A stretch of DNA of 64,000 nucleotides from Phenylobacterium sp. (GCA_004799545.1 SSMU01000010.1:79353-143352), one strand, 5' to 3'. Numbered from the stretch's first letter, positions 9,982-19,479 are shown. Notes: generated by a model not told the origin, from the sequence alone. Numbers and translations are program-made.

Positions 9982-12173
9982 GGAGATCGCGGGGTCCGGG
10001 GAGGCCGCGGCGCGGGTGGCCGCCTGGGCCGGGCCTCTTACCACGCGGATTCGTAAGCTTCCTAGCGCCGCCGAGGCCTGGGCCTGGCTGGCGGAACAGG
10101 TGATCGGCCAGGGCGAGCGTTGGACGCTGTGGACGCCGGTCTCGCTGGGCCTCGGCGCCAGCCTCTACTTCGTCCTGCGCCGCGAGCCGCAGCTGTGGAT
10201 CGCCTATGCCGGGGCGGCGCTGGCCGTGGGCCTGCTGGTCGCGGCGGCGCGGTGGCCGGGCGCGCGGGTGGTCACGGCGGTCCTGGTGCTGGTCGCCTGC
10301 GGGGTGGGCGGCTTCTCGGTCGCCAAGTTGCGCACCGAACATGTGAAGGCGCCGATCGCGCCGCTGAAGGGGCCGCCGACCCGGCTGGAGGGCTGGGTGA
10401 TGGATATCGCCAGTCCCGGCCAGGGCGGCCGGCGGCTGCTGATCGCACCGGCCCATATCGAGGGCTGGGCGCCGCAGGCGACACCGTCGCGGGTGCGGGT
10501 GACGCTGCGGGGCGGCTACACGCCCTCGCCGGGCGAGCCGATCAGCCTCTTGGCGGTGATCAACGCGCCGCCCGGGCCGGCCAGCCCCGGGGCCTACGAC
10601 TTCGCCCGCGACGCCTATTTCCAGAGCGTCGGCGGGGTGGGCTTCGCGCTCGGTCCGCCGGCCAGCTGGACGCCGGACGCGCCGGCCCCCTGGCGGCTGC
10701 GCCTGGTCATGCGGATCAACGCCACGCGCTGGGCGCTGACCCGCCAGATCATCGGGGCGCTCGGGGTGGAGGAGGGCGGTCTGGCCGCGGCCATGACCAC
10801 CGGCCACGACGCCTTCATCCCGCAAGCCCAGGAGAACGACCTGCGCCTCGGGCCTGGCGCACATCACCTCGATCTCCGGCCTGCACATGGCCATCGTCGG
10901 CGGCTTCGTGTTCGCGGCCGTGCGGCTGCTGATCGCCGCCTGGCCGTGGCTGGCGCTGCGGATCAACGGCAAGAAGGCGGCCGCCGCGCTCGGCCTGACC
11001 GCGGTGCTGAGCTACCTGGTGCTCTCGGGCTGGCCGCCGCCGGCCGAGCGCTCGGCGATCACCGCCACGATCGCCTTCGGGGCCGTCCTGGTGGACCGCC
11101 AGGCCATCAGCCTGCACGCCCTGGCGCTGGCGGCGATCGCGGTCATCCTGCTGCAGCCGGAAGCGGTGACCCAGCCCGGTTTCCAGATGTCCTTCGCGGC
11201 CACCGCCGCACTTCTGGCGCTCGCCGAGCTCTGGCCAAGGCGCGTGCGGGAGATCAACGCTCCGTGGCCGATCCGCATCGCCCAGAACGCCGGCGGCTGG
11301 TTCCTGGCGGGCGTGGCGGCGAGCTTCGTGGCGGGGCTGGCGACCTCGCCCTTCAGCCTGCAGGACTTCAACCAGATATCGACCTGGGGCGTGATCTCGA
11401 ACCTGCTCTCCGACCCGATCTCCACCTTCCTGATGATGCCGGGGTTGGCGTTGGGTGCGGTGCTGGCGCCCTTCGGCCTTGGCGACGCCCCGCTGGCCGT
11501 GGCGGGCTTCGCGATCCGGCTGATCAACGGCATCTCCCACGCGGTGGCCTCCGCGCCCTTCGCCCAGTTCCATGTGGCGAGCGGCCCCGGCTGGAGCCTC
11601 GCCGTCGCCTTCCTCGGCATCCTCTGGCTTTGCCTCTTCAAGGGGCCGCTGCGCTGGATCGGCCTGCCGTTCGCCTTTGCGGTCTCGCTGGCGCCCCGGC
11701 CGGCCGCCTCGGACGTCTGGGTGAGCGGCGACGGCGCCGCGGTCGCCGTGCGGAGCGGCGGCCAGGCGATCCTCTTCCGGCCGGACGTGAAGTTGTTCGG
11801 GGCGGAGATGTGGGCGAAGCGCCGGGGCCTCGACGCGTCCGGCGGCGCGCCGGCCCGGGACGCGGCCTACGACTGCGACCACTGGAGCTGCACGCCGAAG
11901 CCGGGCGCGCCGGTGAGCGTGGCGGCGGCGTGGAACGTCAAGCGGGGGCTGAAGCCGGAACGGCTGGCGGCGTTGTGCGGCGCTGGGCTGGTGATCCTGC
12001 GCGACGACTTCGCGGCGGGGACCTGCCCCGGGCGGACGGTGCTGACCGGCGCGGACTTCGCGGCCGGCGGCTCGGCGGAGCTGTTCCGGCAGCGCGATGG
12101 GAGCTGGAAGGCCTGGTGGGCGCAGGACCTGCGCGGGCGGCGCCCGTGGACCTGGGGGCCAGACCTGAGATGA
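9980..12173 (+). pseudogene. comEC: comEC/Rec2-family DNA uptake channel, interrupted by a frameshift
   Basis: ComEC forms the inner-membrane channel for single-stranded DNA uptake. The N-terminal part (from ATG 9980) has two to three membrane spans and the DUF4131 region, and reads in one frame to about base 10845. The Competence domain continues in another frame, with the diagnostic stretch SGLAHITSISGLHMAIVGG and multiple membrane segments up to 12173. The sequence reads CTGCGCCTCGGG at 10841-10852; restoring a GC dinucleotide would give the expected Leu-Arg-Ala-Ser-Gly-Leu-Ala-His, so a two-base loss in a GC run is the simplest explanation. The 3' piece alone could start at ATG 10887 but would lack the conserved SGLHM start. 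The C-terminal region lacks a canonical HxHxDH lactamase motif. Real mutation or assembly error cannot be told apart here. Confidence 0.85.
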
Positions 12174-12454
12174 GCCTGTCCTTCACCAAGCGGCTGCGCG
12201 AACCGATAAGGCGCGGCGAGATCACCTGCACGGTGCGCATCTGGCACAGCCTGCGCGTCAAGATCGGCGCCCGCTATCCGTTGGAGGGCGGCCACGTGGA
12301 GGTCACACGCATCCAGCACGTCGACCGCAGCGACATCACCGAGGAGATCGCCCGCCGCTCAGGCTTTGCGGACCTGGCCGACCTGATGGGCGTCGCCCAG
12401 CACGGCTCAGGCGAGCAGGTCTTCCTGATCGACTTCGTCTACGATGAAGGCTGA
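12170..12454 (+). CDS. Small ASCH-like domain protein
   Basis: A 94-residue soluble protein starting at the ATG that overlaps the comEC stop (ATGA), so probably co-translated with comEC. The sequence begins SLSFTKRLREPIRRGEITCT and has the look of an ASCH (PUA-like, RNA-binding or RNA-processing) domain: a basic N-terminal strand with KR..EPI..GEIT, a beta segment VKIGARYPL, then a helical part ending in a hydrophobic strand. Known ASCH proteins include tRNA- and nucleoside-acting enzymes, but the substrate here is unknown. The family assignment comes from pattern recognition only; the reading frame itself is well supported by length, start context and codon use. Confidence 0.65.
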   Translation: MSLSFTKRLREPIRRGEITCTVRIWHSLRVKIGARYPLEGGHVEVTRIQHVDRSDITEEIARRSGFADLADLMGVAQHGSGEQVFLIDFVYDEG

Positions 12455-12460
12455 CGCCGC

Positions 12461-13150
12461 CTAGTGGTAGCGGCGGATCAGGCCCACCAGCTTGCCCTGC
12501 ACGGCCACCTGGTCGGGGCCGAAGATGCGGGTCTCATAGGCCGGGTTGGCGGCTTCGAGGGCGATCGAAGCGCCCTTCTTGCGCAGGCGCTTCAGGGTGG
12601 CTTCCTCGCCGTTCACCAGGGCCACCACGATCTCGCCGGAGCTGGCGCTGTCGGTCCGGCGGATGACCACGAAGTCGCCGTCGAGGATGCCGGCGTTGAT
12701 CATCGAATCGCCCTGGATCTCCAGGACGAAATGCTCACCGGCGCCCAGCAGGCTCTCCGGCACCGGGATGCGGTCGCGCTCCTGCTGGATCGCCTCGATG
12801 GGCGTGCCGGCGGCGATCTTCCCGAGGATCGGCAAGTCGCGGCTGTCGTTGGCCGAGCCGGGCGCGTCGGCGCTGGCCTCGACCAGCTGTGGCTTGAAGG
12901 GCGCGCGGCCCTTGGGGGGCGCGGCGGCGGTCGCCTGGGAGGGCAGCTTGGTGACCTCCAGCGCCCGGGCCCGGTGCGGCAGGCGGCGCAGGAAGCCGCG
13001 CTCCTCCAACGCCGTGATCAGCCGGTGGATGCCCGACTTCGAGGCCAGGCCCAGGGCGTCCTTCATCTCATCGAAGGAGGGGGAGACGCCGGTCTCCTTG
13101 ATCCGCTCGTGGATGTACATGAGCAATTCGTGCTGCTTGCGCGTCAGCAT
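12461..13150 (-). CDS. lexA: LexA SOS repressor
   Basis: LexA represses DNA-damage genes and inactivates itself by autocleavage when RecA is activated. The 229-residue product has the N-terminal winged helix-turn-helix (about 1-65, with [22 protein letters not shown]), a longer Ala/Pro-rich linker than E. coli LexA, and the S24 peptidase domain. The cleavage site Ala114-Gly115 (IAAGTP), the nucleophile Ser149 (GDSM) and the general-base Lys187 (EEATLKR) are all present, so autoproteolysis should work. An SOS box overlaps its promoter (13213-13227), implying autoregulation. It follows trpC on the same strand after 166 bases. The ASCH-like gene converges on it with a 6-base gap. Confidence 0.97.
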   Translation of the reverse strand: MLTRKQHELLMYIHERIKETGVSPSFDEMKDALGLASKSGIHRLITALEERGFLRRLPHRARALEVTKLPSQATAAAPPKGRAPFKPQLVEASADAPGSANDSRDLPILGKIAAGTPIEAIQQERDRIPVPESLLGAGEHFVLEIQGDSMINAGILDGDFVVIRRTDSASSGEIVVALVNGEEATLKRLRKKGASIALEAANPAYETRIFGPDQVAVQGKLVGLIRRYH

Positions 13151-13212
13151 GGGGGCGACACCTCAGAAACTTCTTCGCGCCCTGCGAGAACAAAGCGCAA
13201 ACGTTATGGGAT

Positions 13213-13227
13213 GTTCTCTAGGTGTTC
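13213..13227 (-). promoter_or_regulatory. LexA (SOS) box
   Basis: Reads GTTCTCTAGGTGTTC on the plus strand: a perfect GTTC-N7-GTTC, the established alphaproteobacterial LexA operator (direct repeat, unlike the enterobacterial palindrome). It lies 63-77 bases before the lexA start and covers the expected -10 region of the promoter below. A weaker variant (GAAC-N7-AAAC, 13188-13202) lies closer to the gene. Confidence 0.88.
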
Positions 13228-13241
13228 CGCATTAATGTCAA
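13213..13241 (-). promoter_or_regulatory. lexA promoter, sigma-70 type
   Basis: On the minus strand a perfect -35 hexamer TTGACA (13236-13241) is followed after 15-17 bases by TAGAGAAC, so the -10 element falls inside the SOS box. LexA bound there would directly block RNA polymerase. The -10 itself is poor (TAGAGA with a 15-base spacer), so the exact start is uncertain. Confidence 0.55.
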
Positions 13242-13316
13242 GTTACCGCTGTTCCGCTTGAAAACATGACGGAATTCCGTGCTCGGAAGAACACGCCGGC
13301 GACTCGGGAGATTCGC

Positions 13317-14108
13317 CTAGGCGGCGAGCAGGGCGCGGGTGGCGGCGGCGACGTCGGCCTGGCGCATCAGGCTTTCGCCCACCAGCATGGCCTTGGCGCC
13401 GGCGGCCTCCAGGCGGGCGGCGTCGGCGGCGGTGAAGATGCCGCTCTCGGTGACCAGCAGGGCGTCCCGCGGCGCGCGGGCGGCCAGGCGCTCGGTGACG
13501 GCGAGGTCGGTGACGAAGGTCCGAAGGTCGCGGTTGTTGACGCCCAGCAGGCCCGCGCCCAGGGCCGCGGCGCGGTCGAGCTCGGCCTCATCGTGGACCT
13601 CGACCAGGGCGTCCATGCCGAGGTCGCGGGCGGCGGCCATCAGCTCGGCGGCTAGGCCGTCGTCGACCATGGCCAGGATCACCAGGATGGCGTCGGCGCC
13701 CAACGCCCGGCTCTCCGCCGCCTGCCAGGGATCGACCAGGAACTCCTTGCGCAGGCAGGGCAGGGCGACAGCGGCGCGGGCCGCGGCGAGATAGGCGTCG
13801 GCGCCCTGGAAGCTGGGGCCGTCGGTGAGAACCGAGAGGCAGGCCGCGCCGCCGGCCTCGTAGGCCTTGGCCAGGGCCGGGGGATCGAAGTCCTCGCGGA
13901 TCAGGCCCTTGGAGGGCGAGGCCTTCTTGATCTCGGCGATCAGGGCGAGGCGGCCGGGCGCGTGGGCGCGCTCCAGGGCGGCGCGGAAGCCGCGGGGCGG
14001 GGCGGCGGCGGCCGCGGCGGCCTCGATCATCGACTGGGGCTGGGCGACCTTGCGGGCGGCGACATCGTCGCGCTTGTAGGCGGCGATCTTGGCGAGGATG
14101 TCGCTCAT
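13317..14108 (-). CDS. trpC: Indole-3-glycerol-phosphate synthase
   Basis: TrpC closes the ring of CdRP to indole-3-glycerol phosphate in tryptophan synthesis. The start ATG at 14108 overlaps the trpD stop (ATGA) and yields 263 residues beginning [15 protein letters not shown], a normal TrpC N-terminus; the longer open frame upstream lies within trpD and is rejected. The TIM-barrel motifs are present: [11 protein letters not shown] (catalytic Lys and phosphate region), [18 protein letters not shown] and LVTESGI. It is monofunctional, with no fused TrpF. It is the last trp gene of the cluster; trpF, trpB and trpA are not in the window. Confidence 0.96.
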   Translation of the reverse strand: MSDILAKIAAYKRDDVAARKVAQPQSMIEAAAAAAAPPRGFRAALERAHAPGRLALIAEIKKASPSKGLIREDFDPPALAKAYEAGGAACLSVLTDGPSFQGADAYLAAARAAVALPCLRKEFLVDPWQAAESRALGADAILVILAMVDDGLAAELMAAARDLGMDALVEVHDEAELDRAAALGAGLLGVNNRDLRTFVTDLAVTERLAARAPRDALLVTESGIFTAADAARLEAAGAKAMLVGESLMRQADVAAATRALLAA

Positions 14109-15130
14109 GCCGGTTCGGGGGCGCGGGTGATCGCGACCAGCCGGTCGAGGGCCGCCTGCGCGCGGCCGTCGTCGATCACCTGGGCGGCCAGGTCGACGCC
14201 GTCGCGCAGGGTCTCGACCTTCTCGGCCACCAGGAAGGCGGCGGCGGCGTTCAGCAGGACGATGTCGCGGTAGGGCCCCTTGGCGCCGGCCAGCAAGGCC
14301 CGCAACGCCACGGCGTTCTCCGCCGGGCTGCCGCCGGTCAGGTCGGCGAGCGCGGCGCGGGGCAGGCCGACGGCTTCGGGGGTGATGCGGAACAGCCGCA
14401 TCTGGCCGTCGCGCCATTCGGCGACCTGGGTCTCGCCGGTGGTGGTGATCTCGTCCATGCCCTGGCCGTGGACCACCCAGGCCCGCTCGGAGCCGAGGGA
14501 GCCCAGCACCTTGGCCAGGGGCTCGACCCACTTGGAGTCGTAGACGCCGAGCAGCTGGCGCCTGGCCTGGGCGGGATTGGTCAGCGGGCCCAAGAGGTTG
14601 AAGACGGTGCGGAAGCCGAGCTCGGCGCGGATCGGTGAGACATGCCGCATGGCCCCGTGGTGGGCCGGGGCGAACATGAAGCAGATGCCGGCCTCGTCCA
14701 GGGCCTTGAGTTGCTGGGCCTGGGTGGCGGCGATGTTGACGCCCAGCTCGCTCAGCACGTCGGCGCCGCCGGACATCGAGGAGAGCGCGCGGTTGCCGTG
14801 CTTGGCGACCTTCAGTCCGCCGCCCGCCGCCACGAAGCCCACCGCGGTGGAGATGTTGAGGGTGTGCAGGCCGTCGCCGCCGGTGCCGCAGACGTCGATC
14901 ACCTCGAACGGATGGTCGAGCACCACCGCGGCCTTGCGCATGGCCCGGGCGCAGGCGGTGATCTCGCCCAGCGTCTCGCCGCGCATGCGCATGGCGGTCA
15001 GCGCCGCGGCCACCTGGGCCGGGGTCGGCTCGCCGCGCAAGCAGGCGGCGAAGAACTCGCCGGCGTCGTCTTCCGAGAGGGTTGCGCCGTCGGCCAGACG
15101 GCTGAGCAGCGGCTTGAAGGCGTCGGACAT
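14105..15130 (-). CDS. trpD: Anthranilate phosphoribosyltransferase
   Basis: TrpD joins anthranilate to PRPP. The 341-residue product has the small helical N-terminal domain and the phosphoribosyltransferase core, with the glycine-rich [15 protein letters not shown] motif and [17 protein letters not shown], both essential for PRPP and anthranilate binding. The motif [11 protein letters not shown] is also family-specific. The stop overlaps trpC (ATGA) and the start lies eight bases after the trpG stop, consistent with one transcript. Length and motifs are standard. Confidence 0.97.
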   Translation of the reverse strand: MSDAFKPLLSRLADGATLSEDDAGEFFAACLRGEPTPAQVAAALTAMRMRGETLGEITACARAMRKAAVVLDHPFEVIDVCGTGGDGLHTLNISTAVGFVAAGGGLKVAKHGNRALSSMSGGADVLSELGVNIAATQAQQLKALDEAGICFMFAPAHHGAMRHVSPIRAELGFRTVFNLLGPLTNPAQARRQLLGVYDSKWVEPLAKVLGSLGSERAWVVHGQGMDEITTTGETQVAEWRDGQMRLFRITPEAVGLPRAALADLTGGSPAENAVALRALLAGAKGPYRDIVLLNAAAAFLVAEKVETLRDGVDLAAQVIDDGRAQAALDRLVAITRAPEPA

Positions 15131-15138
15131 GGGGGCGC

Positions 15139-15729
15139 CTAGGCTTCCGCGAGGCGCCTTACGCCGGCGATCTGGAGGAAGTTGGCCAGCAGCTCATGGC
15201 CGCATTCGGTGGCGATGGACTCCGGGTGGAACTGCACGCCGTGGACGGGGCGGGTCTTGTGCTGGAAGCCCATGATCTCGCCGTCTTCGGTCCAGGCGGT
15301 GACCTCCAGCTCGGCCGGCAGGTCCTCGCGGCGCACCGAGAGCGAGTGGTAGCGGGTCGCGGTGAAGGGGTTTTTCAGGCCTTCGAACACGCCCTGGCCG
15401 GTGTGCTGGATGGCGCTGGTCTTGCCGTGCATCAGGCTGGCGGCGCGGACCACCTCGCCGCCATAGGCCTGGCCGATCGCCTGGTGGCCGAGGCAGACGC
15501 CGAGGATGGCGAGGTCGGCGGGGGCGGCGCGCAGTAGGGCCAGGCAGATGCCGGCCTCGTTGGGCGTGCAGGGGCCGGGCGAGAGCAGGACGCCTTGCGG
15601 CTTGAGACCCAGGGCCTCCTGGACGGTGATCTGGTCGTTGCGGTGGACAAGCGTCTCCGCGCCCAGCTCATTGAGGTAATGAACCAGGTTGTAGGTGAAG
15701 CTGTCGTAGTTATCGATCACCAGGATCAT
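15139..15729 (-). CDS. trpG: Anthranilate synthase glutaminase subunit
   Basis: TrpG is the class I glutamine amidotransferase that supplies ammonia to TrpE. I start at the ATG giving [14 protein letters not shown], the family consensus; an ATG three codons earlier (15738) would add Met-Gly-Pro. The catalytic Cys lies in [11 protein letters not shown], and the His/Glu pair in GVQFHPESI near the C-terminus. The oxyanion motif [12 protein letters not shown] is present. It is separate from trpE: 286 bases lie between trpE and this start, occupied by a small gene on the other strand. It could serve in folate synthesis too, but trp context argues for TrpG. Confidence 0.95.
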   Translation of the reverse strand: MILVIDNYDSFTYNLVHYLNELGAETLVHRNDQITVQEALGLKPQGVLLSPGPCTPNEAGICLALLRAAPADLAILGVCLGHQAIGQAYGGEVVRAASLMHGKTSAIQHTGQGVFEGLKNPFTATRYHSLSVRREDLPAELEVTAWTEDGEIMGFQHKTRPVHGVQFHPESIATECGHELLANFLQIAGVRRLAEA

Positions 15730-15810
15730 GGGTCCCATCTAGGCCGTGCGTGGCGATCCGCCAAGCGCGCGGATTGGCGGGCGGGGCGAGTCGGGCGATC
15801 CTGGCCAAAG

Positions 15811-16011
15811 ATGTCCGCCCTTGAACCCGCCGTCGATCCCGAGGCCCTGGCCCGCGCCCGGGCCCTGCTGGAGCCGCCCAAGACCCGCGAGCGGATCTGG
15901 CCGGTGCTGGGGGCTGCCACCCTCCTGGCCCTCTCGGCCCTGGCCTTCGCCACGGCGATGATCATGGCCCCGCCGGTCGTCAGCGAGCACGTGCTGAAGA
16001 GCACGCCCTAG
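15811..16011 (+). CDS. Small single-span membrane protein, unknown
   Basis: A 66-residue product starting SALEPAVDPEALARARALLE, with an acidic/helical N-terminus (about 1-28), one strongly hydrophobic segment (about 29-53, Ala/Leu rich) and a short tail ending VSEHVLKSTP. I do not recognise the family. It lies on the opposite strand between trpE and trpG and fills nearly the whole gap there, with four bases to the convergent trpE stop. The orderly topology and codon use make it a more convincing gene than the overlapping minus-strand frame. It may have a widespread counterpart in the same trp gap of related genomes; that needs a comparison I cannot run. Confidence 0.6.
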   Translation: MSALEPAVDPEALARARALLEPPKTRERIWPVLGAATLLALSALAFATAMIMAPPVVSEHVLKSTP

Positions 16012-16015
16012 GGGC

Positions 16016-17548
16016 TTAGACGAAGCGCCAGCTTTCCTCGGCGGCGCTGCGCAGGGCGCGGGCCTTCTGGAGGGTCTCTTGGTATTCCGCGTCGGGGTCG
16101 CTGTCGGCGACCACCCCGCCGCCCGCCTGGACGTACATGATCCCGTCCTTGAACAGGGCGGTGCGCAGCACGATGCAGGTGTCCACCGAGCCGTCGCAGC
16201 CGAAATACCCCGCGGCCCCCGCATAGCCGATCCCGCGCTTCTCGATCTCCAGCTCGTCGATGATCTCCATGGCCCTGACCTTGGGCGCGCCGGAGAGGGT
16301 GCCGGCGGGCAGGGCGGCCATCACCACGTCCACCGGATCGAGGCCATCCGGCGCGTCGCCCTCGACGTTGGAGACCAGGTGCATGACGTGGCTGTAGCGC
16401 TCCACGAAGAAGCTGGCGGTGACCCGGACCCGGGGGCTGGCCGTGGTGGCCGGCGGCTCGTTCGCGCCCGAGGCCTTCAGCATGGCGACGCGGCCGACGT
16501 CGTTGCGGCCGAGGTCGAGCAGCATCAGGTGCTCGGCGCGTTCCTTGGGATCGGCGATCAGCTCCTGTTCAAGAGCCAGGTCCTCGGCGGGCGTCGCGCC
16601 GCGGGGCCGGGTGCCGGCAAGCGGCCGGATGGTGATCTTGCCGTCCCGCAGCCGGACCAGGATCTCCGGCGAGGAGCCGGCGAGCTGGAAGTCGCCGAAG
16701 TTCAGATAGAACAGGAAGGGCGAGGGGTTGGTGCGGCGCAGCGACCGGTAGAGCGAGAAGGGATCGCGCGGGAAGGGCGCGCGGAGCCGATGGCTCGGCA
16801 CCACCTGGAAAACGTCGCCGGCGCGGATGTAGTCCTTGGCTTTCTCGACGATGGCCCGATAGGCCTCGCGGTCGACCGGGGTGGTGAAGCTGTCGGGTTG
16901 GGCCTCGCCATTGCCCAGCAGGCGCGGCGCCGGGTTGCGCAGGTCGGCCATGACGGCGGCGAGCCGGCCCTGCGCCGCCGCATAGGCGTCCCGGGCCGAG
17001 GCGCGGCCGGGACGGACCGGCGTCACCAGGAGGATCTCCTGGGCGATGGAATCGAACACCGCGACAATCGACGGCCGGGTCAGGACGCCGTCGGGCAGGT
17101 CCAGCGGGTCGGGATTGACGCCGGGCAGATGCTCGACCAGCCGGATCATGTCGTAGCCGATGGCGCCGAACACGCCGGCGGCCATGGGCGGCAGGCCGGC
17201 GGGCAGATCGATCCGCGCGGCGGCCACCAGGTCGCGCAGGCTGTCGAGCGCCCCGCCGGGCTGGGCGGTGAAACGGCCGGCGGCGATATCCTCGCCCTCG
17301 GCGACCTCGGCCCGGTCGCCGCGGCAGCGCCAGACCAGGTCGGGATCGAGGGTGATGATCGAATAGCGGCCGCGCCAGGCGCCGCCCTCGACGCTCTCGA
17401 ACAGGAAGGCGTAGGGCCGGCCGTGGCCGATCTTCAGATAGGCCGAGACCGGCGTCTCCAGGTCGTCGATCAGCCGGGTCCAGACGAGCTGCGGCGCGCC
17501 CGTCCCGTAGGCGGCCTCGAAGTCGGGAAAAGCGGGCTCCGAGTTCAC
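16016..17548 (-). CDS. trpE: Anthranilate synthase component I
   Basis: TrpE converts chorismate and ammonia (from TrpG) to anthranilate. I start at GTG 17548, which overlaps the stop of the ppiD-like gene as GTGA, giving 510 residues; the longer open frame runs through ppiD coding sequence and is rejected. The chorismate-binding domain has the expected motifs: FQVVPSHRLRAPF, SSPEILVRL, IRPLAGTRPRG, LGRNDVGRVA and GTLSGAPKVRAMEII. The N-terminal domain contains the segment GRPYAFLFESVEGG, part of the Trp feedback region. No leader peptide or attenuator is visible, and promoter activity likely comes from upstream of ppiD. Confidence 0.96.
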   Translation of the reverse strand: MNSEPAFPDFEAAYGTGAPQLVWTRLIDDLETPVSAYLKIGHGRPYAFLFESVEGGAWRGRYSIITLDPDLVWRCRGDRAEVAEGEDIAAGRFTAQPGGALDSLRDLVAAARIDLPAGLPPMAAGVFGAIGYDMIRLVEHLPGVNPDPLDLPDGVLTRPSIVAVFDSIAQEILLVTPVRPGRASARDAYAAAQGRLAAVMADLRNPAPRLLGNGEAQPDSFTTPVDREAYRAIVEKAKDYIRAGDVFQVVPSHRLRAPFPRDPFSLYRSLRRTNPSPFLFYLNFGDFQLAGSSPEILVRLRDGKITIRPLAGTRPRGATPAEDLALEQELIADPKERAEHLMLLDLGRNDVGRVAMLKASGANEPPATTASPRVRVTASFFVERYSHVMHLVSNVEGDAPDGLDPVDVVMAALPAGTLSGAPKVRAMEIIDELEIEKRGIGYAGAAGYFGCDGSVDTCIVLRTALFKDGIMYVQAGGGVVADSDPDAEYQETLQKARALRSAAEESWRFV

Positions 17549-19479
17549 TTCGCCAGGTCGGAGGACTTGCCGGCCGGCTTGCCCGGCGTCGCCGGCTCCA
17601 GGCCCAGCGCCGTGCGGGCGCGCTCGGGATCGATCTTGACCTTGATCTCCCGCCGCGCCGCGCCCTCGGCCCCCGACTGCATCTCGCGGACATAGGCGGT
17701 GCTCATCTGGCCGCGGGTCTCCTCCGCGGCGCGGGCCAGCATGGCCGGATCGCCCGGGCGGATCGCCTGGATCTTGCCGACCACGAAGCCGACCCGCGGA
17801 TCGGTGGCGGTGAACACGTCGCCCGGCTTGCCGTTGAACGCGCCGGCCAGGATCTCCTGGGAGATCGCCTGGTTCTGGCTGGCGGTCTGGCGGTTGAGGC
17901 CGCTGATCGGGATCACCTTCAGACCCGCCGAGGCGGCGACCGCCTCCAGGCTCTCGCCCTTCTTGACCCGGGCGGCGAGTTCCTCGGCCTTGGCCTTCAG
18001 GCGGGTGAGCAGGTCGCGGCGCAGCCATTCGCGAGTGAGCTGGGGCTTGATGTCGGCGAGCTGCGGGATGGCCGGGGCGATCACCTTGTCGACCCGCAGC
18101 GCGAAATATTCGCCATTGCCGGCGTCCACCAGTTCGCTCTCGCCGCCGGCCGGCAGGGAGAAGGCGGTGTCCATGATCTTCTGGCTGAGGCCGGCCACCG
18201 GCTTGCCCTGTTGGTCGAGGCCCTGCTTGGCCACCGGCGGGATGACGATCACCGCCACGCCGGCCTTCTGGGCGGCCTCGGGCAGGGTCGCGCCCTTGGC
18301 GTGGGCGTCGTCATAGGCCTGGGTCATGGCGTCGATCTTGCTGCTCGCCGCGTCCTTGCGGATCTCGGCCTCGAGCGCCGGGCGGATCTCCTCCAGGGTC
18401 ACGACGTGGCCGGGGGTCACGGCGTCGACGCGCACCACGGCCAGGCCCAGGTCGCCCTGCACCGGCGCGGTCTGGCCGGACTTCAGCTGGAAGGCGGCGA
18501 CGGCCAGCTTGTGGTCGGGGATCGCGCTCTGCGGCTTGTCGGCATAGCTGATCGCCTCGACGCCGAAGGCCTTGGCGACGGCCGAGGGGGATTCGCCCTT
18601 GGCCAGCCGCGCCGCGATCTGGACGGCGGTCGCCTGATCCTTGGCCGGCACCTGGTCGAGGGTGCGGGTCTCGGGCTTGGAGAGGGTGTCCTTGCGGAAG
18701 TTGTAGCGCTTCTGCAGCTCGGCCGGGTCGATCGGGGTGGCGGCGACCGCCACGGCCTCGGGCGAGAAGCGCACCAGGCTGAGCGCGCGGAACTCCGGTC
18801 GCAGCAGCTGGGCGGCGTTGTCCTTCAGGAAGCCGTTCAACTGGGCGTCGGTGGGCATGGCCGGCGGCGGCACGCTTTGCGGGCCCACCACCATCAGGGC
18901 CACGTCGCGGTTCTCCAGGCCATAGACCGCCGCCATGGCGGTGTAGGCGCGGGGCACCACCAGGCCGCCGGCGATGCCGATCACCAGGTGCTGGGCGGCG
19001 ATGTCGTCGTGGATCATCTGCTCGAAGACCGGCACGCTCAGGCCGTTCTCCTGCAGGCGCTGCTGGTAGGCGGCCTTGTCGAAGCGGCCGGAGACCTGGT
19101 CGAAGAAGGCGGGGATCTTCTGGATCTCGGCGACCTCGAGCTTGTCGGACGGTTGCACGCCCATCTTGCGCAGCAGCTCGTAGAAGGCCTCCTGGTTGGC
19201 CATGCCCTCCAGCACCTGGCGGTCGAGGCCGTTGGCGACGGCCATCTCGGTGGGAATCGGCTGGCCGACCTGCTGCTCGAAGCGGGTCTTCTGGCTGTCG
19301 AACTCGTGCTTGAACTGGGCCGAGGTGACGGTGCGCGAGCCCGCGGAGATCACCGAGTCGCTGACATGGCCGGTGAAGACGTCCTTGCGAATGCCCCAGA
19401 CGGCGAAGGCGAAGATCAACACGCCCATCAGGACGGCGGCGACCCAGGACTTCGCGAAGGCGCGGAAGGCGGCGAGCAT
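17545..19479 (-). CDS. ppiD: PpiD-like membrane-anchored peptidyl-prolyl isomerase/chaperone
   Basis: Predicted periplasmic folding factor tethered to the inner membrane near SecYEG. I start at ATG 19479, preceded by an AGGGA ribosome-binding site, giving 644 residues beginning LAAFRAFAKSWVAAVLMGVL, with a single N-terminal membrane span (about 12-33). A SurA_N-like region follows (about 40-200), then a parvulin-type PPIase domain (about 240-360) and a further C-terminal parvulin-like/coiled-coil region with Lys/Ala-rich helices. The frame extends upstream to 19659, but that part contains the intergenic repeats and is not conserved-looking. The stop overlaps trpE (GTGA), so it heads the trp transcription unit. 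Divergent from tpiA. Confidence 0.9.
   Translation of the reverse strand: MLAAFRAFAKSWVAAVLMGVLIFAFAVWGIRKDVFTGHVSDSVISAGSRTVTSAQFKHEFDSQKTRFEQQVGQPIPTEMAVANGLDRQVLEGMANQEAFYELLRKMGVQPSDKLEVAEIQKIPAFFDQVSGRFDKAAYQQRLQENGLSVPVFEQMIHDDIAAQHLVIGIAGGLVVPRAYTAMAAVYGLENRDVALMVVGPQSVPPPAMPTDAQLNGFLKDNAAQLLRPEFRALSLVRFSPEAVAVAATPIDPAELQKRYNFRKDTLSKPETRTLDQVPAKDQATAVQIAARLAKGESPSAVAKAFGVEAISYADKPQSAIPDHKLAVAAFQLKSGQTAPVQGDLGLAVVRVDAVTPGHVVTLEEIRPALEAEIRKDAASSKIDAMTQAYDDAHAKGATLPEAAQKAGVAVIVIPPVAKQGLDQQGKPVAGLSQKIMDTAFSLPAGGESELVDAGNGEYFALRVDKVIAPAIPQLADIKPQLTREWLRRDLLTRLKAKAEELAARVKKGESLEAVAASAGLKVIPISGLNRQTASQNQAISQEILAGAFNGKPGDVFTATDPRVGFVVGKIQAIRPGDPAMLARAAEETRGQMSTAYVREMQSGAEGAARREIKVKIDPERARTALGLEPATPGKPAGKSSDLAK

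Noticed and set aside
10887..12173. The 3' part of comEC as an independent gene
   Set aside because: The conserved Competence motif continues in the same frame before ATG 10887, and the N-terminal half lies directly upstream, so one broken gene is the better reading.
15726..16004. A 92-codon minus-strand frame between trpE and trpG
   Set aside because: It has a disordered Arg/Ala-rich composition, while the plus-strand frame of the same region shows a clear membrane protein layout.
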